Shown piece by piece: positions 23,410 through 32,108 of a stretch of 48,316 nt of DNA. The stretch covers positions 1 through 48,316 of the forward strand of contig RECU01000031.1 of NCBI GenBank assembly GCA_007693855.1. The letters run 5' to 3'. The position numbers and the translations under genes were made by a program. Position 1 is the stretch's first letter, and each line of letters begins with the position of its first letter. The notes beneath the pieces were generated by a model. It was not told where the DNA came from, made no database searches, and saw only the letters and a list, made by a program, of their open reading frames with translations. The DNA is from Gammaproteobacteria bacterium. GTDB lineage: Bacteria > Pseudomonadota > Gammaproteobacteria > Steroidobacterales > PWYM01.

Positions 23410-25623
23410 ATGAGCGAACGCGTTTCATCGATCTGCAGGTTCTGTCACGCCCAGTGCGCCATCCACGTGGAGCTGGACCGCGGCAAGCCAATCCGGGTCG
23501 ACGGGGTCAAGGATCACCCCATCTACCACGGCTATGCCTGCGCCAAGGGCCGCGAGCTGCCGCGCTTCCACGACGCGCCCGATCGCCTGCTGCACCCGCA
23601 GCGGCGCGGGCCTGATGGCCGCCACCATGCCATCGCTTCGGCCACGGCGATGGACGATATCGCGACACGGCTGGCGGCCATCCGTGAGCGCCATGGCGAA
23701 CGCGCGATCTCGCTGTACATCGGCACACACGGGTACAACAACCTGGCCTCCACGCAGCTCGCGCTGGCGTTCATGGAGGCGCTGGGCTCGAAAATGGTCT
23801 TCACCAGTGTGACCATCGACCAGCCGGGCAAAGCCATCTCTCAGGCCCTTCACGGTACCTGGCTGGCCGGGGCCAGCAACGCATGGGAGGCGGACAGCTG
23901 GCTGGTGACGGGAGCGAACCCGATCGTTTCCATGCTCGGGCCGGTCAACCCAGCCTGGACGTTCAAGCATTCGCAGGCGCGGGGGATGAAGCTCATCGTC
24001 ATCGACCCGCGGCGCACCGAACTTGCCAGGCGCGCCGATCTCCACCTGCAGGCCCGCCCCGGCCAGGACCCGGTCATCCTTGCCGGGCTGCTACAGGTCA
24101 TTTTCCGCGAAGGCCTGCATGACGCGGCGTTCCTGGCGCGTCACACCCGGGGCCTGGAGGCACTGCAGGCGGCGGTCAGCGCCTACACCCCGGAATTCGT
24201 CGCCGCCCGCACCGGGCTGCAACCCGAGGAGATCGTGACAGCCGCGCGCCTCTACGCCGGCGGCAGGCGCGGGGTGGCCACGGTCGGTACCGGCCCGAAC
24301 ATGTCGGGCCACGGGAATCTCACCGAGTATCTCTCCAAGGTGCTGATGAGTGTCTGCGGTCACTGGCTCCAGGCCGGCGACCCGGTGCCCAATCCTGGCG
24401 TGTTCGTCAATCCGATGCCGGCGCTGGCACAGGCCGTCGACCCGATGCCAGCCTGGGGCTTCGGTGAACAGCTGCGGGTGCGCGGTCTGACAGACACGGC
24501 CGCCGGTCTGCCGACCGCGGCGCTGGCCGATGAGATCCTGCTGCCTGGAGACGGCCAGGTGCGCGCGCTGATCGTGCTCGGCGGCAATCCGATGATGGCC
24601 TGGCCCGACCAGCTGAAAACCCGCGAGGCGATGGACGCGCTCGAACTGCTGGTCTGCGTGGAGCCGGTCATGTCCGCCACGGCCCGGCTGGCGCACTACG
24701 TGATCCCGCCGAAGCTGACTTTCGAAATGGCGGGATGCTCGGTACTGCAGGAGTTTCTCGGCGTGATCCAGGGCTGGGGCTACCCCCGGCCTTACGGTCA
24801 ATGGGCTGATCCCCTGGTGGAACCGCCGCCTGGCAGTGACGTCATCGAGGACTGGGAACTCTTCTACGGCCTGGCGCAGCGCCTCGGGCTTGCGCTCTCG
24901 GTCAAGCCCGTCAGCCACCTCGATCCGGCCGCCCAAGCGCGCGAAGCCACCGCGCTGGACATGCAGCAGCCACCCTCCAGCGAGGCGCTCTGGGAAATAC
25001 TCCTGAAGGGCTCACCCATCCCGCTGTCCGAAGTCAGAAAGTATCCCGACGGCCATGTGTTCGACCGCGGGGAATCGCGGGTCGCCGCTGGCGATCCGGC
25101 CCACACCGGGCGGCTGGACGTGGGCAACCCCGTCATGCTCGAGGAACTCGTGGCGCTGCACAGCGCGGACCCTGACGCCGCCCATGGTGACTACCGGTTC
25201 CGGCTGGTCAGCCGGCGACTGGCCGACGTCCTGAACTCCGCATGGCACAGCAATGCAAAGCTCATGCGGCGCTGGCGCTACAACCCGGCGTTCATGCATC
25301 CCGACGACATGGCCGAGCTCGGTGTGGGCGTGGGCGACGTGGTGGAAATCAGCTCCAGCCATGCCAGCATCCGCGGGGTCGTGGAGCCGGCCGAGGACGT
25401 CCGTCGCGGTGTGATCTCGATGACCCACTGCTTCGGCGATCTCCCCGAAGATGAACACGACGTGCTCACGCAGGGCAGCAACACCGGGCGGCTGACACCC
25501 GTGGATCGCGACTATGACCCCTACACCGGGATTCCCCGGATGAGCACGATTCCCGTCAACGTGCGCGCGTTGGTGTCAGCGTCGCAGGCCGCGACGCTGA
25601 CCGAGGGTCTCGCTGCGGATTGA
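23410..25623 (+). CDS. molybdopterin oxidoreductase, DMSO-reductase superfamily
   Basis: Single-subunit-looking Mo/W-bisMGD enzyme of 737 aa. C9-x2-C12-x3-C16 with C44 binds a [4Fe-4S] cluster. The central Rossmann parts show L-V-T-G-A-N-P and L-I-V-L-G-G-N-P-M-M, and the C-terminal domain ends with R-M-S-T-I-P-V-N-V-R. At the position of the metal-ligating Cys/Sec of formate dehydrogenases the sequence is T-I-D-Q-P-G-K-A-I-S (135-144): no Cys, with Ser144 the nearest candidate ligand. No twin-arginine signal, so cytoplasmic. No electron-transfer subunit or cofactor chaperone lies nearby. Start ATG 23410 follows GGGGAGAGG. Substrate unknown. Confidence 0.85.
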   Translation: MSERVSSICRFCHAQCAIHVELDRGKPIRVDGVKDHPIYHGYACAKGRELPRFHDAPDRLLHPQRRGPDGRHHAIASATAMDDIATRLAAIRERHGERAISLYIGTHGYNNLASTQLALAFMEALGSKMVFTSVTIDQPGKAISQALHGTWLAGASNAWEADSWLVTGANPIVSMLGPVNPAWTFKHSQARGMKLIVIDPRRTELARRADLHLQARPGQDPVILAGLLQVIFREGLHDAAFLARHTRGLEALQAAVSAYTPEFVAARTGLQPEEIVTAARLYAGGRRGVATVGTGPNMSGHGNLTEYLSKVLMSVCGHWLQAGDPVPNPGVFVNPMPALAQAVDPMPAWGFGEQLRVRGLTDTAAGLPTAALADEILLPGDGQVRALIVLGGNPMMAWPDQLKTREAMDALELLVCVEPVMSATARLAHYVIPPKLTFEMAGCSVLQEFLGVIQGWGYPRPYGQWADPLVEPPPGSDVIEDWELFYGLAQRLGLALSVKPVSHLDPAAQAREATALDMQQPPSSEALWEILLKGSPIPLSEVRKYPDGHVFDRGESRVAAGDPAHTGRLDVGNPVMLEELVALHSADPDAAHGDYRFRLVSRRLADVLNSAWHSNAKLMRRWRYNPAFMHPDDMAELGVGVGDVVEISSSHASIRGVVEPAEDVRRGVISMTHCFGDLPEDEHDVLTQGSNTGRLTPVDRDYDPYTGIPRMSTIPVNVRALVSASQAATLTEGLAAD

Positions 25624-25625
25624 GT

Positions 25626-25647
25626 CGCCGGACAAGGCCAGCCGGCG
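25626..25647. other. inverted repeat between convergent genes
   Basis: CGCCGG (25626-25631) and CCGGCG (25642-25647) are perfect complements around a 10-nt loop, filling the 28-bp gap between the stops of the molybdopterin enzyme and the TPR gene. No T-run follows on either strand, so it is at most a weak bidirectional transcription-end structure. Confidence 0.35.
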
Positions 25648-25651
25648 GGGT

Positions 25652-27034
25652 TCAGTCACGCAAGGCGGTCAGCAGCGCCTCGAAACGGGGGTGACCTCGC
25701 AAGGCCGTAAGGTCGGGATCCTGCTCCACCCAGCCCCGGTTGACCATCTCGCGGAGCTCGAGACGCTCGAGACAGGCCAGTGCGGTGTCCACATCGCCGA
25801 GGCGAGCGTACAGGCAGGCGGCGTTGTAGTGCACAGCGATATCCTCCGGGTCGAGTGCCAGCGCCCGGTTGATCCAGTCTCGGGCCGCAGCGCACTCGCC
25901 CAGCCGCAGGAAGGCCGCAGCCCCCATGGACAGCGCGCGGCCATCGTCGGGAAAGGCCTGATGGTGTCGACTCACCCGCGCCACGCCCTCCCGTGTCCAG
26001 GCCCGCGCCTGAACCTCGTCATCGAGCTGCGCGTAGGCCTGGGCGGCCAGCAGGGTGGCCTGGTATTCGTGGGGCATCACCCCGGCGGCGACCCGATAGA
26101 GCTCGGCCGCGCGGCGGGGTTCACCCTGGTGCATGCAGGCGCGCCCGAACTGATAGAGCGCGTTGTAGTGATCAGGCTGCAGCGCCAGTGCACGACCAAA
26201 ATGGGCCTGCGCATCCCCCCAGCGATCGAACAGCATCGCCACCAGACCGGCGGCGACATGACTGCCCGGATGCTCCGGCGCCAGCGCCAGCGCCCGCGCC
26301 ACCGCCTCGGCCGCCTCGTTGCGCAGGCCCTCCTCCGCCACGGAGTAGGCGTAGATCCGCGCACTGCAACCGGCGAGTTCCGCCCATGCCCGCGCATAGT
26401 CGCTGTCCAGGGTAGCCGCATCCCTGAACAGTCGACGGGCCTGCTCGAGCCGGCGGCGACCCGGCTGGGAGGCGTAGTGGCGACCCTGCAGCACCGCAAG
26501 ATAAGCGGGACCTCCGCGACGGCCATGCAGATCGGTCACCGACGGGGCCAGTGACGGTGCCACGCCCAGCGCATCGGCGACCTCGATGACCGCGGCGCCC
26601 AGAATCACCGCGTAGTCGGGGTCGCAGTCCGCGAAGTGCCCGGCCCAGCGCGCCCGGCCGGAGGCCGGGCGCAGGTCGAACCTCAGCCGAGAGCCGGCAC
26701 CGGCCACATCGCCATGGATTTCGCCGGACAGCCGCCAGCGGCCCTCGACGGGACGATCGGGTCTCGCTTCGCAGCGGGCCTCGCCGACATCGACCAGCGC
26801 CCGAGCCACTGACAGGCCAGGCAGCCGGGCGAGGGCGACATGGAGATCATCGGTAAAGCTGTCAACCACGGCGGCGGCAGAGGCGTCCGCGGTGCGATCC
26901 GCCAGTGGGACGACGAGCAGATCGACGATCCGGGTGGCAGGCCCGATCGCCGGCGCAGCTGTGTTGGTGTCCTGCGACTGTCTGGCCAGCAGGCGGCGGC
27001 CGAGTGAGCGGATTCGCAACCCTATCGGACCCAC
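25652..27034 (-). CDS. tetratricopeptide-repeat protein
   Basis: Protein of 460 aa, no signal peptide. About residues 35-165 resemble the FlgO-like region often found after a winged-helix domain or adenylate-cyclase domain in TPR regulators (L-L-V-V-P-L-A-D-R-T, then S-G-E-I-H-G-D). Residues about 185-455 hold some seven TPR units (for example A-R-A-W-A-E-L-A-G-C, H-Y-N-A-L-Y-Q-F-G-R-A, V-H-Y-N-A-A-C-L-Y-A-R-L-G-D). The DNA-binding or catalytic head usually fused to this arrangement is missing. It may be a scaffold or a truncated regulator. The start is a GTG at 27034; no close upstream alternative is obvious. Confidence 0.72.
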   Translation of the reverse strand: MGPIGLRIRSLGRRLLARQSQDTNTAAPAIGPATRIVDLLVVPLADRTADASAAAVVDSFTDDLHVALARLPGLSVARALVDVGEARCEARPDRPVEGRWRLSGEIHGDVAGAGSRLRFDLRPASGRARWAGHFADCDPDYAVILGAAVIEVADALGVAPSLAPSVTDLHGRRGGPAYLAVLQGRHYASQPGRRRLEQARRLFRDAATLDSDYARAWAELAGCSARIYAYSVAEEGLRNEAAEAVARALALAPEHPGSHVAAGLVAMLFDRWGDAQAHFGRALALQPDHYNALYQFGRACMHQGEPRRAAELYRVAAGVMPHEYQATLLAAQAYAQLDDEVQARAWTREGVARVSRHHQAFPDDGRALSMGAAAFLRLGECAAARDWINRALALDPEDIAVHYNAACLYARLGDVDTALACLERLELREMVNRGWVEQDPDLTALRGHPRFEALLTALRD

Positions 27035-27106
27035 GCAGTGTCCATCCCAAAACCGGCAGAGTCCCCAGTCTACGCTGCGTCAAGACGCGCGACCGTCGAC
27101 CGCGTC

Positions 27107-28636
27107 TCAGCGCTGGCGCCGCTCCAGATCGACCACCAGGGGGAGGTGGTCGCTGTAGGCGGCGTCCCCAGCGGCCAGGCCGTGCCTGCGCAGCGCGCCC
27201 TCCCCCAGGCCGGCGGTGTCGAACAGAAACGCGTTGACGGCCACGGTCACCGACGGCGGATACAGCAGATAATCCAGACGCGACGGCGGAAACCGCGACC
27301 GCGGATCGCGCCAGGTGGTGGCTGAATCGCCTGCCAGTGTCAGGATCCGCGCGGCCACCAGGTTCCCCCCGGTGGGATCGAGGCCGGCGGCAATGATCTC
27401 CCTGGGTGCCGTGACGCCGACGAGGTTGAAGTCGCCGCCCACCAGGACCACCTCGGCATCGGTCTCAGCCAGCGCGCGACGCAGCGCCAGGTTGATGCTG
27501 ACCGCCTCGGCCTTGCGCTGCAGGTCTTCGGCGGAGGCGGCTCCCCCGCAGCACTTCAGATGGATATTGGCCAGCAGCAGCGGGCCGATCCGGGACTCGG
27601 CCAGCGCGGCGACATAGCGTACGCTGCGCGCCAGCAGGGCCTCTTCCCCGGCGGCCAGCCGATACGCCAGCGGCGCCTCACCGACGGCCGTGAGGGGCAG
27701 CTGCGAGGCGATCGCCACCCCCAGCGCCCCGGTACGATGAACCTCCCACGGCCGCTCAGCCGGCGCATGCGTATCGAACCATTCGGCAATGGACCTCGCG
27801 GACAGTCGCGGAGGCGGCCGCCCCCGTGCATCACGCTCGATACGGTCCCATTCCTGCAGGAGCACGATATCCGGCTGGGCGGCCGCCAGCAGCCGGGCAA
27901 AGGGTGCAGGATTCTCCAGCGGACTGGCCCATTCGACGTTCGCCGAGAGCACCCGCACGGCCTCGGCCGGCCTGGCTGGCAGGCCGCTGTCGACCTGCCA
28001 GGGTCCGGCGGCGGCCGCCGGCCGCGACAACGTCATCACCCCCGACTCCCAGACCACGCGTCCGCTCGCTGCCAGCCGCCGCACCAGCACCCGTGCCGTG
28101 CCCTCGGCGCGCAACAGCGGTCCCAATCGCCGATCCTCCAGCACATGGCGCGGAATCCGCAGCTCGAATTCATCGGCGAGGTGGGTCGGCAGCGCCGCGA
28201 AGCCGACCTGCTGATGGCGCAGGCGCCGCGGCGTGCCATCACGCCGATAGGCGCGCGCGGCGGCACCGCTGCCGAGGCCGGCATCGTCGCGACTCTCCGC
28301 CGGCGCAAACAGGAGGGCCAGATCCACGCCCAGAGCTGCGGCGCCATCGGCCGGCGTGACCTGCCGCCCGGTGGCGGGCTCGTCGTCCAGGTCGATCAGC
28401 ACTTCGGTGGTCGTTGTCGAGGTCTGCAGGCTCACCGCCTCTGGCAGCGCCAGGCGCAGGTAGAGGTGCCAGGGATCGGCCAGTACCTGTTGGCCTGCGG
28501 GCCAGTCGCCGAACTCGCCGTCGAGCACGATCGCGGGCTGTGCCTGCGCCGACAGCATGGGCGCGAGCAGACAGGCCAGCGCGATGCGGGCCCATGTTCC
28601 GGGAGAGCGCCTGTTGGTACTGGCTTCGGGTAGCAT
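27107..28636 (-). CDS. secreted endonuclease/exonuclease/phosphatase-fold protein
   Basis: Protein of 509 aa with a signal peptide (T-W-A-R-I-A-L-A-C-L-L-A-P-M-L-S-A-Q-A). An N-terminal beta-rich domain (about 35-225; I-V-L-D-G-E-F-G-D-W and V-L-I-D-L-D-D-E look like a DOMON/CBM9-like fold) precedes an EEP domain. The EEP residues are S-A-N-V-E-W, L-Q-E-W-D, G-G-D-F-N-L and Y-S-D-H-L-P. Substrates may be nucleic acid, sphingomyelin-like lipid or an inositol phosphate outside the cytoplasm. The ATG at 28636 is chosen because it gives a normal signal peptide; in-frame GTG/ATG codons exist up to 28708. Divergent from the phn-type transporter. Confidence 0.82.
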   Translation of the reverse strand: MLPEASTNRRSPGTWARIALACLLAPMLSAQAQPAIVLDGEFGDWPAGQQVLADPWHLYLRLALPEAVSLQTSTTTTEVLIDLDDEPATGRQVTPADGAAALGVDLALLFAPAESRDDAGLGSGAAARAYRRDGTPRRLRHQQVGFAALPTHLADEFELRIPRHVLEDRRLGPLLRAEGTARVLVRRLAASGRVVWESGVMTLSRPAAAAGPWQVDSGLPARPAEAVRVLSANVEWASPLENPAPFARLLAAAQPDIVLLQEWDRIERDARGRPPPRLSARSIAEWFDTHAPAERPWEVHRTGALGVAIASQLPLTAVGEAPLAYRLAAGEEALLARSVRYVAALAESRIGPLLLANIHLKCCGGAASAEDLQRKAEAVSINLALRRALAETDAEVVLVGGDFNLVGVTAPREIIAAGLDPTGGNLVAARILTLAGDSATTWRDPRSRFPPSRLDYLLYPPSVTVAVNAFLFDTAGLGEGALRRHGLAAGDAAYSDHLPLVVDLERRQR

Positions 28637-28764
28637 TGCGGTCGACGGCCTCCGTGACTGGCTGAAGAGTGCAGCCGCGACGGTAAGCGGGCGCAGCGGC
28701 GCGCGCAAGCGTCTGGTCCTGTCGTCATTTCGTAACCCCGAACGACCATACTTTGAAGTTTTGG

Positions 28765-29721
28765 ATGCCGACGGCGACCCGCGTGAACCACCGACTGCGA
28801 CCCAGCGCTCTTCTGCTCACGCTCCTCGCCGCCCTGGTGAGCGCGAGCTGCTGCCCACCGCCCGACACGGATGAGCGTGGCTGGCCACGCCAGCTGGTGC
28901 TCGGCCTGGTACCGGCCAACGAGGCCGAGGCGATGGTCGACAACCTCGGGCCGCTGACCGACTTCCTCGAACAACGGCTCGGCCTGTCGGTGCGCGCGTT
29001 CGTGCCGCAGGACTACACCGGCGTGGTCGAGGCCATGGGCAGTGGTCGCGCCGACATCGGCATGCTGCCCCCGTTCGCCGCCATGCTCGGGATGCGTCGC
29101 TACGACATCGAGCCCATCCTGGTCTCGGTGCGCAATGGCGAGACCGGCTACCGCTCCCAGTGGATGACCAATGACCGCGCGCTGTGCGACAGCGATCCGG
29201 TGGCCGACGCCCGCGGCATGCTGAGCTGCCAGGGCCGGCTCGAGGCCATCGCCGGACGCTCGGTGGCCTTCACCGACCCGAACAGCACCTCGGGCTTTCT
29301 GTTCCCCTCACTGCAGCTCGTCGAGCTCGGGATGGACCCGGAACGCGAACTCCGCAGACTGTTCGTCGGTGCACATGACGCCGCGGTCCTGGCCGTCTAC
29401 GGCGGCGACGTGAGCGTAGGCGTGTCCTACGAGGACGCCCGCGGCATGGTCCGTCCGCAGTTCCCGGACGTCGGCGAGCGGGTGATCGTGTTCGCCCATT
29501 CACGGCGCATCCCGAACGACGGCGTCCTGCTGCGCGCCGACCTCCCCGAGGATCTCAAGATCGCCATCCGCGAGGCCTTCGTCGCCCTGACCCGGGAACA
29601 GGCCGAACTGCCGCGCGAGCAGCGCGTGCTGTGGATCATCTACGAGATCGACGATTTCATCCCGGCCACGCCGGACATCTATGACCCCGTGGCCGCCGCC
29701 TACGATTTCATGCGGCGCTAG
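28765..29721 (+). CDS. phnD: phosphate/phosphite/phosphonate ABC transporter substrate-binding lipoprotein
   Basis: PhnD-family binding protein of 318 aa. The N-terminus is a lipoprotein signal (hydrophobic run then V-S-A-S-C-C), so it would be membrane-anchored in the periplasm. PhnD landmarks: L-G-L-V-P-A-N-E-A, G-R-A-D-I-G-M-L-P-P-F-A, D-P-N-S-T-S-G-F-L-F-P and V-G-V-S-Y-E-D-A-R. Four Cys outside the lipobox region (near C-D-S-D and S-C-Q-G) are unusual and could form a disulfide. A TTG at 28753 is also in frame. First gene of a four-gene importer operon. Confidence 0.85.
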   Translation: MPTATRVNHRLRPSALLLTLLAALVSASCCPPPDTDERGWPRQLVLGLVPANEAEAMVDNLGPLTDFLEQRLGLSVRAFVPQDYTGVVEAMGSGRADIGMLPPFAAMLGMRRYDIEPILVSVRNGETGYRSQWMTNDRALCDSDPVADARGMLSCQGRLEAIAGRSVAFTDPNSTSGFLFPSLQLVELGMDPERELRRLFVGAHDAAVLAVYGGDVSVGVSYEDARGMVRPQFPDVGERVIVFAHSRRIPNDGVLLRADLPEDLKIAIREAFVALTREQAELPREQRVLWIIYEIDDFIPATPDIYDPVAAAYDFMRR

Positions 29722-29730
29722 GAGCACCCC

Positions 29731-30534
29731 ATGCCTGCGAACGCCGACAGCCACGACGCCATGATCCGCTTCCGCGGCGCCGGCGTGACCTACCCGAACG
29801 GTGTGGTGGGTCTGGAGGACGTCAGCCTGGATATCCGGCGCGGTGAGTTCGTGGTGATCGTCGGCTCTTCAGGCGCCGGCAAGTCGACCTTCCTGCGTAC
29901 CATCAACGGCCTGACGCCGCTCAGCGCCGGGTCCATCGAGGTCGCCGGCCAGCCGGTGCCACGGAAGCAGGGCCGCGAGCTGCGCCAGCTGCGCGCCCGC
30001 ATCGGCATGGTCTTCCAGGACTTCCGCCTGGTCCGGCGGGTCTCGGTGCTGAACAACGTACTCATCGGCAGGGTGGCACGGGTGGCAGGCTGGCGCAGCG
30101 TGCTCAACCTCTGGCCGCGCGCGGATGTCGAGCTGGCGTTCGGCGCGCTGGAACGCGTCGGCATCGTCGACAAGGCCTACACGCGGGCAGGTCAGCTCTC
30201 CGGCGGCCAGCAGCAGCGGGTCGGCATCGCCCGCGCGCTCGCCCAGGAGCCCGAGGTGATTCTGGCCGACGAACCGGTGGCATCGCTTGATCCGGTCACC
30301 TGTCACCAGGTGATGGAGGACCTGCTGCGCATCAACCGGGAACTGGGCATCACCACGCTGGTGAACCTGCACTTTCTCGATCTGGCGCGACGCTATGGCC
30401 AGCGGATCATCGGTCTGCAGCAGGGGCGGCTGGTATTCGACGGCGCGGGCAGCGACGTCACCGATGCCGACTTCCAACGCATCTACGGTCGCCGCCCGGA
30501 GGAAGACGACTTCCTGCAGGAGGCGCGCGCGTGA
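29731..30534 (+). CDS. phnC: phosphonate-type ABC transporter ATPase
   Basis: ABC ATPase of 267 aa: Walker A G-S-S-G-A-G-K-S-T (about 45-53), the Q-loop in V-F-Q-D-F, the signature L-S-G-G-Q-Q-Q-R, Walker B V-I-L-A-D-E-P and the switch His in L-V-N-L-H-F-L. This set is typical of PhnC, which powers phosphonate or phosphite uptake. GGAG stands upstream of the ATG, 9 bp after phnD. The stop overlaps the first permease by 4 bp. Confidence 0.9.
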   Translation: MPANADSHDAMIRFRGAGVTYPNGVVGLEDVSLDIRRGEFVVIVGSSGAGKSTFLRTINGLTPLSAGSIEVAGQPVPRKQGRELRQLRARIGMVFQDFRLVRRVSVLNNVLIGRVARVAGWRSVLNLWPRADVELAFGALERVGIVDKAYTRAGQLSGGQQQRVGIARALAQEPEVILADEPVASLDPVTCHQVMEDLLRINRELGITTLVNLHFLDLARRYGQRIIGLQQGRLVFDGAGSDVTDADFQRIYGRRPEEDDFLQEARA

Positions 30535-31310
30535 ACCGTCCCGCGCCCCCCGATCGCCAGCTGGGCCTGTGGTTCACCATCGCCGCCGGGCTGGTGGCCA
30601 TGACCGTCTGGTCCGGGGTGAGCATCGGGTTTTCGATCAGCGAACTGGTCTGCAACGCCCCCGGGGGCAGTCGCCTGCTGCGCGAGTCCTGGCCACCGGA
30701 TTTCGCCTTTCTGCCGCGGCTGATCGGCCCGTTTCTCGAGACCGTGCAGATTGCCCTGATCGGCACCGTGGTCGGTGCCGTCATCGCCATCCCGGTTGCG
30801 GTGCTGGCCGCCCGCCCGGTCAGCCCGAACTGGCTGACCTGGATCCTCGACCGGAACTTCATGAACATCCTGCGCACGCTGCCGGACCTGTTCTGGGCCA
30901 TGCTGTTCGCCACCGCCGTCGGTTTCGGCCCACTGGCCGGGGCGCTGGCGCTGTCGGTGTTCAGCGTGGCGGTCATCAGCAAGCTGTTCTCCGAATCGGT
31001 CGAGGCGATCGACCTCAATCTCACCGAAGCGGTACGCGCCAGCGGCGGCAGCTGGCTGCAGATGATCGGCCTGGGCGCCCTGCCGCAGGTGTGGCCGCAG
31101 TACGCGGCCTATGTGCTGTATGCCTTCGAGCTCAATGTCCGCGGCTCGATGGTGCTGGGCCTGGTGGGCGCGGGCGGCATTGGCATGATCCTCGAAACCC
31201 AGCGCGCCAACTTCGAGTATGAGCGGGTGGCCATGATCATCCTCGCCGTGCTCGTGGTGGTGCTGTTGATCGAGCAATTCAGCATTGCCCTGCGCAGGCG
31301 GCTCACATGA
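30531..31310 (+). CDS. phnE: phosphonate-type ABC transporter permease 1
   Basis: Inner-membrane permease of 259 aa with about six helices. The EAA loop reads E-A-V-R-A-S-G-G-S-W-L-Q-M-I followed by L-P-Q-V-W-P, and F-E-L-N-V-R-G-S-M-V-L-G-L-V-G-A-G-G-I-G is the classic PhnE motif. It overlaps phnC and the second permease by 4 bp each. Together the two PhnE proteins form the heterodimeric channel. Confidence 0.9.
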   Translation: MNRPAPPDRQLGLWFTIAAGLVAMTVWSGVSIGFSISELVCNAPGGSRLLRESWPPDFAFLPRLIGPFLETVQIALIGTVVGAVIAIPVAVLAARPVSPNWLTWILDRNFMNILRTLPDLFWAMLFATAVGFGPLAGALALSVFSVAVISKLFSESVEAIDLNLTEAVRASGGSWLQMIGLGALPQVWPQYAAYVLYAFELNVRGSMVLGLVGAGGIGMILETQRANFEYERVAMIILAVLVVVLLIEQFSIALRRRLT

Positions 31311-32095
31311 GCGCGCGGCCCCTGCCGGCGCAGCGCTGGCGGCCCGGCTTTGCGAGCTGGACAACGCTTGTCGTCGGCGTCCTGCTGCTGTGGTCGCTCT
31401 GGGCGATCGAGGCGTCGCCGGAACGCCTGGCGCGCCTGCCGTCGCAACTCGCCCAGGTGCTCGGGTTCTTCTGGCCGGTGGACTGGGACTATGGCCATAC
31501 CCGTGTACTGCCAGCGATCGTCGAATCCATCCAGCTGGCCTGGATCGGCACCATCATCGGCGCGGCGCTGTCGCTGCCACTGGCCATCCTCGGCGCCAGC
31601 ACCCTGTTTCCCTGGGCCGCACGGGTCGTCAAGGGCATCTCTGCAGCCATCCGCGCGGTCCCGGAGATCCTCTGGGCACTGTACCTGGTGCCGATCGTGG
31701 GGCTGGGGCCCTTCGCCGGGGCACTGGCACTGGGCATCAACTCGGTGGGCATGCTCTCCAAGCTCGGCGCAGAGGTGGTGGAGTCGGCCGACCTCGCCGC
31801 CATGGAGGCGGTCGAGGCCGCCGGCGGCTCACGGCTGGCGGCGATCCGACTGGGTCTCCTGCCACAGGTGCTGCCGGAACTGATGGCCCATTGGCTGTTC
31901 CGCTTCGAGCTCAACCTGCGGGCCTCGGCGGTGCTGGGCGTGGTCGGCGCAGGCGGCGTAGGCGGCCTGCTGCTCAATACGCTGCGCTATCGGCAGTTCG
32001 AGATGGCCGCGGCGGTGCTGGTGCTGACGGTACTGGTGGTACTGGCCATCGACATGGTGTCGGGGTCCGTCCGCCGCAAACTGCTGCGCGGCTGA
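31307..32095 (+). CDS. phnE: phosphonate-type ABC transporter permease 2
   Basis: Second PhnE-family permease, 262 aa, about six helices. The EAA loop is E-A-V-E-A-A-G-G-S-R-L-A-A-I with L-P-Q-V-L-P, and F-E-L-N-L-R-A-S-A-V-L-G-V-V-G-A-G-G-V-G follows. Last gene of the importer operon; the next gene is convergent 13 bp away. No C-P lyase, phosphonatase, phosphite dehydrogenase or pho regulator is in the window, so the ligand (phosphate, phosphite or phosphonate) cannot be decided here. Confidence 0.9.
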   Translation: MSARPLPAQRWRPGFASWTTLVVGVLLLWSLWAIEASPERLARLPSQLAQVLGFFWPVDWDYGHTRVLPAIVESIQLAWIGTIIGAALSLPLAILGASTLFPWAARVVKGISAAIRAVPEILWALYLVPIVGLGPFAGALALGINSVGMLSKLGAEVVESADLAAMEAVEAAGGSRLAAIRLGLLPQVLPELMAHWLFRFELNLRASAVLGVVGAGGVGGLLLNTLRYRQFEMAAAVLVLTVLVVLAIDMVSGSVRRKLLRG

Positions 32096-32108
32096 ACGGC
32101 GAGCCCAA

